Assembly (NCBI GenBank): GCA_964614535.1 | Contig: CAZTOZ010000018.1 | Location: 1-64,000, forward strand | DNA length: 64,000 nt | DNA from: JALSHZ01 sp964614535 | GTDB lineage: Bacteria > Pseudomonadota > Gammaproteobacteria > UWMA-0217 | Reading direction: 5' to 3' | Part shown: positions 57,446-64,000 of the stretch, piece after piece | Layout of the letters: each line of letters begins with the position of its first letter | How positions within the stretch are numbered: the stretch's first letter is position 1 | Program-made: the position numbers and the translations under genes | The notes under the pieces: model-generated | Told to the model about the DNA's origin: nothing | Databases searched by the model: none | Seen by the model: the letters and a program-made list of their open reading frames with translations, nothing else

Positions 57446-59645
57446 TGATTTGGTATCCCGAAATACTCTGCTCGATCAGGCTGCTTCCCGTCCCGAAGGA
57501 GGCCAGCCCCTTGAGAACCAGTTGCAGATAGAAGCCGTTATTATATTCCTCCTGCTCGTCGAGGATATAGCGGCGCGACATCAGCCGTGCCTTCCAGCAA
57601 CAACTCTCGTACTCCAGCCCCGCAATCACCTCCAGATCGAGGTCGCGGGTGTGGGAGTAGAGCCAGCGCCCCAGAAACCGCCAGTTGCGATTGAGCGGCC
57701 AGGCCCAGGAGATCGCAGTCTGGTTGACGTCGTCAGCGCGACGAAAACGATGTTCGATGTTGGCGACACGATTCCCCTCCCCCCGATAACCCAGATTCGC
57801 CGTCGCCACCTCGGCTTGGTTCAGCCGGCTGTCGCTGACCAGATGGCCGCTGACCACCCAGTGCCTCCAGGGCGCGCCGGTCAGCTCGATCAGGTAGTTG
57901 GAGCGCGACGCCGTCTGCGGCGATTCGCCCGGCAGTACCACCCGCCGATCCGCGAAATAGTGGATCTGGCCGACGCTGGCCCGCAGCAGTTCCCGGCCGC
58001 TGGCGTTGTCGAACATGCGGCTGGTCAGCGCCGTGGTGAGCTGGTTGGCGTCACCGATGCGATCCAGCCCGCTGAAGCGGTTGCCACGGAACAGGCTGGA
58101 GAAGATGAAGGCCGGCTCATTGCTGTCGAACACCGGAATATCGCTCTGATCGCGATAGGGGGCGTAGAGATAGAACAGCCTCGGCTCCAGCGTCAGCGTC
58201 TTGTCGCCGGCGATGCCACGCTCGAAGATGAGCCCACTGTCCAGCGACGCCACCGGCAACTCCCGCTCGATGGTTCGCGCCGGCTCGTCGGCAAAGGCGT
58301 CGATGTCGTACCAGGTATAGCGCCACGACAGCATCGGGCGGGCGAAGACCCCCGGCGTGGCCCAATGGTAGGCGAGCGCTGGCGCCACGTCGAAGCGGCG
58401 CCCCTCCACCGCGTGGCGGTGGGCGAAACGGGTGATGTCAGTGGTCACGCTGAGCCGCAGACGCTCGTCGAACAGCGGCAACACCCCGTCCGCCGTCACC
58501 TGCGGCAGCCGCTTGTAGGGACGCTCGGCCAGCGGAATCGTCGGGTCGATGGTCTGATAGACCTGATGGCGGATCACCCCACGCCAGTGCCGCGACTGAT
58601 AGAGCAGATCGGCATAACGCGCCAGGTGCGTCAGGCTGGTGCTGTCGAGTCCGCTGGAGAAGTCGGTGAGATAGTCGTCATCCGAGACCACCGATCCGGC
58701 CAGCTTCAGATTCCAGTGACGCGACAGGCGGCTCTCGTGATGCAGCGCATAGCGATAGCGCGCCTCGCCGGTGAGCCGGTCGTCGTCCAGATACTCCAGA
58801 TTGAGGCGGCTTCGGGTATTGCGGCCGAGATAGCGGAACTCGTCCTCCAGCATTACGCCACGCTTCTCCATGAAACGTGGCGTGATGGTCATGTCGTAGT
58901 TGGGCGCCATGTTCCAATAGAACGGCTGCGACAGTTGCACCCCCGACTGGTCCGACGAACCGAGCACTGGGTAGAGCAGGCCGCTGCGGCGCTTGTCGTC
59001 GATGGGAAAGCTGATCCACGGCAGATAGACCAGCGGCACCCCCATGAAACGCAGGGTCGCGCGCTGCGCCGTGCCCTGGCCGCTGTCGCGGTCGAGGTGG
59101 ATCTTGCGGGCCTCGATCACCCAGTCCGGGTCATCGGCCTCGCAGCTGCTGTAGCTCGCCTGGCGCAAGGTGAGCGACGATTCGCCGGTCACCACCCGGG
59201 TGGCGCGACCGAAGGCGTGGCGCTCCGGCAACGCATAGGACACGTCGTCGAACACCCCACTGCGGTCCGCCTCGGAGAGCACTGCCGAGTCGCTGCGGAT
59301 CAGCAGCCCGTCGGTGCGCAGTTCGATATTCCCGGCGGCCTCGAAACGACGTGGCGCCTCCAGCACCCGCACCCGGTCCGCGCGCAGCAGCTTCCCCTGC
59401 CCCCGCAGCTCCACGGCGCCATCGAACAGCAACGCATCGCGACCGCTGCTGCTGAGCGATTCGGCACTGACGCGAATCGCCTCCCCGCTGGCGAGGGCGG
59501 CGTCGAAACCGGCCGCGATCGACGCATCGTGGGTGGCACAATAGCTCCAGTCCGGCGCGGCGGTCACCGGCCACGGCATTGCCACCGCCGCCAGCAGCGA
59601 CCAAAGCCGGAAAATGTAACAATGGCGGTGACAATTCAATGACAT
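57435..59645 (-). CDS. lptD: LPS assembly outer-membrane protein LptD
   Basis: LptD with LptE inserts LPS into the outer leaflet. The 736-residue precursor has a signal peptide (about 1-28), a periplasmic OstA-like domain (about 50-190, including LFDGAVELRGQGKLLRADRV) and a C-terminal beta barrel. Cysteines occur near both ends as expected for the LptD disulfides (YCATHD, YSSCEADD, ESCCWKA). PLVYLPWISFPIDDKRRSG is a typical LptD segment. It heads lptD-surA-pdxA-moeB. Confidence 0.96.
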   Translation of the reverse strand: MSLNCHRHCYIFRLWSLLAAVAMPWPVTAAPDWSYCATHDASIAAGFDAALASGEAIRVSAESLSSSGRDALLFDGAVELRGQGKLLRADRVRVLEAPRRFEAAGNIELRTDGLLIRSDSAVLSEADRSGVFDDVSYALPERHAFGRATRVVTGESSLTLRQASYSSCEADDPDWVIEARKIHLDRDSGQGTAQRATLRFMGVPLVYLPWISFPIDDKRRSGLLYPVLGSSDQSGVQLSQPFYWNMAPNYDMTITPRFMEKRGVMLEDEFRYLGRNTRSRLNLEYLDDDRLTGEARYRYALHHESRLSRHWNLKLAGSVVSDDDYLTDFSSGLDSTSLTHLARYADLLYQSRHWRGVIRHQVYQTIDPTIPLAERPYKRLPQVTADGVLPLFDERLRLSVTTDITRFAHRHAVEGRRFDVAPALAYHWATPGVFARPMLSWRYTWYDIDAFADEPARTIERELPVASLDSGLIFERGIAGDKTLTLEPRLFYLYAPYRDQSDIPVFDSNEPAFIFSSLFRGNRFSGLDRIGDANQLTTALTSRMFDNASGRELLRASVGQIHYFADRRVVLPGESPQTASRSNYLIELTGAPWRHWVVSGHLVSDSRLNQAEVATANLGYRGEGNRVANIEHRFRRADDVNQTAISWAWPLNRNWRFLGRWLYSHTRDLDLEVIAGLEYESCCWKARLMSRRYILDEQEEYNNGFYLQLVLKGLASFGTGSSLIEQSISGYQINDE

Positions 59646-59671
59646 AGGGGAGCGGCCGGGGGGACGCGAAA

Positions 59672-59700
59672 CTTATACGCGAAGGGCCGGCAGCGGGCAA
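59672..59700 (-). promoter_or_regulatory. Sigma-70-type promoter of lptD
   Basis: On the minus strand TTGCCC (59700-59695) and TATAAG (59677-59672) are 17 bp apart, with the lptD ATG 27 bp downstream. E. coli lptD uses sigma-E; no sigma-E consensus was seen here. Confidence 0.6.
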
Positions 59701-59749
59701 GGGGGTGGCCGGGCCACGCGCGCCCGCGAACGCGACACGCCAGCGGGCA

Positions 59750-59777
59750 TTGTCGTTGCCGGCCCATGCGGTAGACT
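59750..59777 (+). promoter_or_regulatory. Possible promoter of mrdA-rodA-mltB-rlpA
   Basis: TTGTCG (59750-59755) and TAGACT (59772-59777) have 16-bp spacing in the divergent gap with lptD, about 78 bp before mrdA. Both boxes are imperfect. Confidence 0.4.
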
Positions 59778-59854
59778 GGCGGTTTTGCCCACCCGACCAC
59801 AGCGATGGCAACCACCGAGCCGGCCCCGGATCACAAACAGAACCTCCGCTGAAG

Positions 59855-61690
59855 ATGGGCCACCGACGCATCGACATCAAGGACATCCCGCTGGAGCAGG
59901 CGCTGTTCGGCTCGCGCTTGCTGGCGCTGCTGTTCATCGTCCTGCTGCTGACCGGGATGCTGGTGTGGCGGATGATCAACCTGCAGGTCATCGACAGCAG
60001 CCGCTATCAGGCATTGGCCCAGAACAACCGGGTGCGCGTCTCGCCATTGCCGCCGACGCGCGGCCTGATCTACGACCGCAACCATACGATCATCGCCGAG
60101 AACCTGCCGTCGTTCAGCCTGGAGATCACCCCGGCGCTGACCGGCGATCTGGGCAACACGCTCGAACGACTGAAGCGGATCCTCGACATCGACGAGGAAG
60201 ACATCCAGAAGTTCCACGCCCTGCGCCGCGCCCGGTCGAGCCACGCCAGCACGCCGCTGCTGGTGGGCATGAGCGAAACCCAGGTGGCCCGTTTTCACGT
60301 CAACCGGCGCGACTTCCCCGGCGTGGCGGTGCAGGCCCGAACCCGCCGCCACTACCCCCACGGCGATACCTTCGCCCATGTGCTGGGCCACGTCGGCCGG
60401 ATCAACGCCCGCGACATCGAGCGGGTCGACACGGCCAACTATCGCGGCACCGCGCGGATCGGCAAGACCGGCATCGAACGCCAATACGAGGAGATCCTCC
60501 ACGGCACCACCGGCTTTCGTCACGACGAGGTCAATGCCCAGGGCAAGTTCATCCGCGAGCTGTCGCGGGTACCGCCGGTCAGCGGCACCAGCCTGGTGCT
60601 GACCGTCGATCTGCAACTGCAACGCACCGCCATCGAGGCCATGGGCGACAACACCGGCGCCATCGTCGCGATCGATCCCCGCAACGGCGAGGTGCTGGCG
60701 CTGGTCAGCCTGCCCACCTTCGACCCCAACCCGTTCGTCAACGGTATCTCGCGGCGGGACTACGCCCTGCTGCGCGACAATCCACTGCGCCCGCTGTTCA
60801 ACCGCGCGGTACAAGGACAATACCCGCCCGGCTCGACGATCAAGATGCTCACCGCGCTGGCGGGGCTGGAGGCCGGCACCATCACGCCACGGCAGAAGAT
60901 GTACGCCACCGGCTACTACCAGATCCCCAACGATCCGCGCAAATACCGCGACTGGAACCGCGCCGGTCACGGCTGGATCGATCTGGCCGATGCCATTGCC
61001 CGCTCGTCGGACGTCTATTTCTACGATCTGGCCTACAAGACCGGCATCGACCGGCTGGCCCCGATGTTCCGCCGCTTCGGCCTCGGGAGCCGTACCGGCA
61101 TTGACCTGCCCGGCGAGGCGGCGGGCCTGACACCGTCCCGGCAGTGGAAGAGGAAGCGCTACGACAAGCGCTGGTTTCCGGGCGAGACGCTGATCTCCGC
61201 CATCGGCCAGGGGTATATGCTGGCCACCCCGGTACAGTTGGCGAAGATGACCGCCTGCATCGCCACCCGCGGGCGCTGTCCGCAACCCCACCTGCTGAAG
61301 CAACGCCTGCCCGGTGACAGCGGGACACCGCCGGCCACGGCGGCACGGATCGAACTCTCCGATCCCAAGCACTGGACGGTGATCATCGATGCGATGCGGA
61401 AGGTCATCACCGATCCCCACGGCACCGGCCGGCGCATCCGCGACGGGCTGAAGTGGCCGATCGCCGGCAAGACCGGCACGTCGCAGGTCTTCGGTCTCAA
61501 GGAGGACGAAGACTACGATGCCGAAACGCTGGAGCGCCACCTGCGCGATCACGCCCTCTTCGTCGGCTACGCGCCGGTGGAGGATCCGCGTATCGCGGTC
61601 GCCGTGATCGTCGAGCACGGCGGTCACGGCGGCGTCACCGCGGCGCCGATCGGGCGCAGGATCATCGACGACTGGATGGCACGCCAATGA
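59855..61690 (+). CDS. mrdA: Penicillin-binding protein 2 (MrdA)
   Basis: MrdA is the transpeptidase of the rod complex that builds the lateral wall. The 611-residue protein has one N-terminal membrane anchor (about 20-42) and a dimerisation/pedestal domain with RGLIYDRNHTIIAENLPSF and GKTGIERQYEE. The transpeptidase domain has the active serine S327 in PPGSTIKML, the SSDVYFYDLA motif and K539-T-G in AGKTGTSQVFG. The ATG at 59855 is used. The stop overlaps rodA by 4 bp. Confidence 0.97.
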   Translation: MGHRRIDIKDIPLEQALFGSRLLALLFIVLLLTGMLVWRMINLQVIDSSRYQALAQNNRVRVSPLPPTRGLIYDRNHTIIAENLPSFSLEITPALTGDLGNTLERLKRILDIDEEDIQKFHALRRARSSHASTPLLVGMSETQVARFHVNRRDFPGVAVQARTRRHYPHGDTFAHVLGHVGRINARDIERVDTANYRGTARIGKTGIERQYEEILHGTTGFRHDEVNAQGKFIRELSRVPPVSGTSLVLTVDLQLQRTAIEAMGDNTGAIVAIDPRNGEVLALVSLPTFDPNPFVNGISRRDYALLRDNPLRPLFNRAVQGQYPPGSTIKMLTALAGLEAGTITPRQKMYATGYYQIPNDPRKYRDWNRAGHGWIDLADAIARSSDVYFYDLAYKTGIDRLAPMFRRFGLGSRTGIDLPGEAAGLTPSRQWKRKRYDKRWFPGETLISAIGQGYMLATPVQLAKMTACIATRGRCPQPHLLKQRLPGDSGTPPATAARIELSDPKHWTVIIDAMRKVITDPHGTGRRIRDGLKWPIAGKTGTSQVFGLKEDEDYDAETLERHLRDHALFVGYAPVEDPRIAVAVIVEHGGHGGVTAAPIGRRIIDDWMARQ

Positions 61691-62805
61691 TCGATCCCAA
61701 CCCTCCCCATCGCGGCCTGCTGCAGACGGTGTTCGACCGCCTCAACCTCGATCCGGTGCTGTTCGCCGCCATCGTCGGGCTGGGCGCCGTCGGGCTGCTG
61801 GTGCTCTACAGCGCCTCGGGGGGAAACCTCGACGTGGTCACGCGGCAGGGCATCCGGCTGGGGCTGGCGCTGCTGGTGATGATGGCGGTGGCAATGGTGC
61901 CACCACAGCTGCTCTACCAGTGGACGCCTTTCGTCTATGTGGTGGTCGTCGTGATGCTGCTGCTGGTGCCGCTGACCGGCAGTACCGGCAAGGGCGCGAC
62001 CCGCTGGCTCGACATCGGCATCGTGCGCTTTCAGCCGGCGGAGCTGATGAAGATCGCCATGCCGATGATGATCGCCTTCTACTTCGCCGAGCGCCGGCTG
62101 CGGCCACGTTTTCGTGAACTGATGGTGGCGCTGGCGCTGGTGCTGGTGCCCACGTTCGTCATCTTCATCCAACCTGACCTCGGCACCGCGCTGCTGATCG
62201 CCACCGCCGGGCTGACGGTCATCTTCCTCGCCGGCATCCCGTGGCGGACCGTGATGCTGACGATGCTCGGTGGCATCGCCGCGTTGCCGGTGCTGTGGCA
62301 TTTCATGAAGCCCTACCAGCGGCGGCGCGTCGATACCTTCCTCCACCCCGAAAACGATCCGCTCGGCGCCGGGTACCACATCATCCAGTCGAAAATCGCC
62401 CTTGGCGCCGGCGGCCTCTCCGGACGTGGCTGGCTCAACGGCTCGCAGACCCAGCTCGATTTCCTGCCGGAACAGACCACCGATTTCATCTTCTCGGTCT
62501 TTGGCGAGGAGTTCGGGCTCTGGGGCGTGCTGCTGCTGTTCACGCTCTATCTGCTGATCGTGCTGCGCGGATTCTTCATCGCCTGGCACGCGCAGGACAC
62601 CTATACGCGGCTGCTGGCGGCGAGCATCACGATGATTTTCTTCACCTATTTCTTCGTCAACGTGGGCATGGTCTCCGGCCTGCTGCCGGTGGTGGGGGTG
62701 CCGCTGCCCCTGATCAGCTATGGCGGATCGTCGATGGTGACGATCATGGTGGGCTTCGGTATCCTCATGGCCATCCATAGCGAAAAAAGACTACTGTCGA
62801 AATGA
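61687..62805 (+). CDS. rodA: Rod-shape SEDS glycosyltransferase RodA
   Basis: RodA polymerises lipid II into glycan strands together with MrdA. The 372-residue protein has about ten membrane helices and SEDS landmarks GATRWLDIGIVRFQPAELMK, FIQPDLGTALLI, GWLNGSQTQLDFLPEQTTDF and VGVPLPLISYGGSSM. The Asp in PEQTTDF lies in the catalytic periplasmic loop. It is coupled with mrdA and mltB by ATGA overlaps. Confidence 0.98.
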   Translation: MIDPNPPHRGLLQTVFDRLNLDPVLFAAIVGLGAVGLLVLYSASGGNLDVVTRQGIRLGLALLVMMAVAMVPPQLLYQWTPFVYVVVVVMLLLVPLTGSTGKGATRWLDIGIVRFQPAELMKIAMPMMIAFYFAERRLRPRFRELMVALALVLVPTFVIFIQPDLGTALLIATAGLTVIFLAGIPWRTVMLTMLGGIAALPVLWHFMKPYQRRRVDTFLHPENDPLGAGYHIIQSKIALGAGGLSGRGWLNGSQTQLDFLPEQTTDFIFSVFGEEFGLWGVLLLFTLYLLIVLRGFFIAWHAQDTYTRLLAASITMIFFTYFFVNVGMVSGLLPVVGVPLPLISYGGSSMVTIMVGFGILMAIHSEKRLLSK

Positions 62806-63806
62806 CCCTGCCGCGGCTGCTTCGGGCCACCCTGCTCCTCACCACACTCCTCCCCACCGGCAACGCGGGCATCATCCAGCGCGGTGACTATCTGCAACGG
62901 GACGACGTCCGTGCCTTCATCGACGACATGGCCCGCAGACACGCGCTGCCGGCCGAGCGGATCGAGTCGATCCTGGCCCAGGCCAGCCGCCAGGAGCGCG
63001 TGCTGGAGCTGATCTCGAAACCGGCCGAGAGCAAGCCGTGGCGTGACTACCGCCCCATCTTCGTCAACGACAGACGCATCCGCGCGGGCGTGCGCTTCTG
63101 GGAGGAGAACGAGCAACTGCTGGAGAACGCCGAGATCCGCTACGGCGTGCCACCGCAGATCATCACCGCCATCATCGGCGTGGAAACCTTCTATGGAACC
63201 CGGATGGGCCGTTTTCCGGTGCTCGACTCACTGGCGACACTGGGTTTCGACTATCCGCCCCGTGCCCGTTTCTTCAGCAAGGAACTGGAGCAGTTCATCC
63301 TGTTCACGCTGGAGGAGCAGATGGATCCCTTCTCCCTGCGGGGCTCCTATGCCGGGGCCATGGGGATGGGGCAGTTCATGCCCAGCTCCTATCGTCAGTA
63401 CGCGGTGGACTTCGACCACGATGGCCGGCGCGATCTGTTCGACAACAACGCCGACGCCATCGGCTCCGTGGCCAACTATTTCGCCCGCCACCAGTGGCAC
63501 CAGGGGGGGCGAATCGCCACCCGCGCCCGCGTCCAGGGCAAGCGCTACAAGCGTCTGAAGGCCAACGAGCGCACGCCGCGCTACACGGTGGGCGCATTGA
63601 AAAAGGCCGGGGTGACGCCATCGACGCCGCTGCCCGACGGCGAAAAGGTCAGTTTCCTCGCGCTCGAGGGCAAGGGAGGCAGAGAGTTCTGGCTTGGCCA
63701 CCACAATTTTTTTGTCATCACGCAGTACAACCATAGCGTAAAATACGCGCTGGCCGTTTATGAACTCAGCGAAGCCATCAAAGCCCGGCGCGAAGCCGGT
63801 CGCTGA
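62802..63806 (+). CDS. mltB: Membrane-bound lytic murein transglycosylase B (MltB)
   Basis: MltB cuts glycan strands and forms 1,6-anhydro ends. The 334-residue precursor has a signal sequence (about 1-22) ending TGNAG without a lipobox cysteine, so it may be soluble rather than a lipoprotein. The SLT family 3 domain has the catalytic Glu E128 in AIIGVETFYGTRMG, SYAGAMGMGQFMPSSYRQYA and ANYFARHQWHQGG. It lies between rodA and rlpA, as in many Gram-negatives. Confidence 0.95.
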   Translation: MTLPRLLRATLLLTTLLPTGNAGIIQRGDYLQRDDVRAFIDDMARRHALPAERIESILAQASRQERVLELISKPAESKPWRDYRPIFVNDRRIRAGVRFWEENEQLLENAEIRYGVPPQIITAIIGVETFYGTRMGRFPVLDSLATLGFDYPPRARFFSKELEQFILFTLEEQMDPFSLRGSYAGAMGMGQFMPSSYRQYAVDFDHDGRRDLFDNNADAIGSVANYFARHQWHQGGRIATRARVQGKRYKRLKANERTPRYTVGALKKAGVTPSTPLPDGEKVSFLALEGKGGREFWLGHHNFFVITQYNHSVKYALAVYELSEAIKARREAGR

Positions 63807-63831
63807 GCAACCCATTGGATGACCATCGACC

Positions 63832-64000
63832 ATGAGCAGATTCACGACCCCAGCCCTGTTGATCCTCTCCCTGATTCTGAGCGCCTGCGGCACCGCGCCC
63901 AAGCAGAAGGTGATTCCGGTCGGCGACCTCGACCTGGACGCGATCCCCGATGCCACGCCCAAGGCCGAACCACTGAGCCGCTACGGCAACCCCGAGTCCT
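63832..64000 (+). CDS. rlpA: RlpA lipoprotein, N-terminal part (cut by window edge)
   Basis: RlpA is a septal/outer-membrane lipoprotein; in Pseudomonas it is a lytic transglycosylase acting on peptide-free glycan. Only 56 codons are present. A lipoprotein signal peptide ends in lipobox ILSAC (C19). The mature N-terminus contains KAEPLSRYGNPES, the conserved start of the RlpA domain. It follows mltB by 25 bp, the usual order. Confidence 0.9.
   Translation, partial: MSRFTTPALLILSLILSACGTAPKQKVIPVGDLDLDAIPDATPKAEPLSRYGNPES

Noticed and set aside
57168..59642. 824-codon plus-strand open frame opposite lptD
   Set aside because: The minus-strand product is a clear LptD; the plus-strand product has no domain-like pattern.

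Overview
The window is about 64 kb of GC-rich (roughly 65% by eye), tightly packed bacterial chromosome. Gene content and order point to a motile, Gram-negative gammaproteobacterium: the lipopolysaccharide-transport cluster kdsD-kdsC-lptC-lptA-lptB-rpoN-hpf-ptsN-rapZ, the lptD-surA-pdxA cluster, mrdA-rodA-mltB-rlpA, and glcDEF. A DsrC-family protein, a MurD2/MurL pair and an HprK-containing nitrogen-type PTS would fit a Chromatiales- or Xanthomonadales-like lineage, possibly a sulfur oxidiser. That last placement is inference. No insertion sequence, prophage or CRISPR array is visible.

Layout. 1-1365: 5' part of a Lon-type protease gene (minus). 1529-9293: chemotaxis operon on the minus strand (cheY, cheA, cheW, STAS, CheZ-like candidate, cheR, cheD, cheB, cheY, CheX-like), with a good sigma-54 promoter at its head and an intrinsic terminator at its end. 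9688-13371: an unknown gene, then crcB-DUF190-serS-yjbQ-HAD (minus). 13437-17850: glycolate oxidase glcDEF plus a cupin-like protein. 17893-19854: KefB/C-type antiporter. 20014-30443: one long plus-strand series, from a Ca2+/cation antiporter through Kdo synthesis, Lpt transport, rpoN, hpf and the regulatory PTS (ptsN, hprK, rapZ, EIIA-Man, HPr) to mgtE. 30606-35468: small sorting-signal protein, dcd, apbC, ptsP, rppH. 35589-37658: HAD phosphatase-thiD-thiE. 37695-41030: tiny membrane ORF, rlmB, rnr. 41321: tRNA-Leu(CAG). 41438-48125: lipA-elyC-like-sbcD-sbcC (minus). 48344-50305: DsrC-like protein, Nudix hydrolase, CAP-domain lipoprotein and a repeat-bearing intergenic region. 50931-53646: murL-murD2. 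53727-59645: GNAT gene of different base composition, then moeB/thiF-like, pdxA, surA, lptD (minus). 59855-64000: mrdA-rodA-mltB-rlpA (rlpA cut by the window edge).

How the genes connect. Envelope biogenesis dominates: Kdo synthesis (kdsD, kdsC), the LPS bridge (lptC, A, B, D), outer-membrane protein folding (surA), the rod complex (mrdA, rodA), lytic enzymes (mltB, rlpA) and peptidoglycan precursor synthesis by the MurD2/MurL route. A complete regulatory phosphorelay is present (EI-Ntr/PtsP, HPr, PtsN, EIIA-Man) without a sugar permease, together with a short HprK and RapZ. The sigma-54 gene lies in this series and carries a consensus -24/-12 element directly upstream. A second -24/-12 element precedes the chemotaxis operon, so sigma-54 probably links its own synthesis to motility.

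Most interesting points: the sigma-54 promoter at rpoN, two candidate non-canonical CheY-P phosphatases in one che operon, the MurD2/MurL pair, a 73-residue protein with a PEP-CTERM/VPLPA-like tail, a DsrC homologue lacking both canonical cysteines, and a palindromic intergenic repeat whose half-sites flank the CAP lipoprotein gene.
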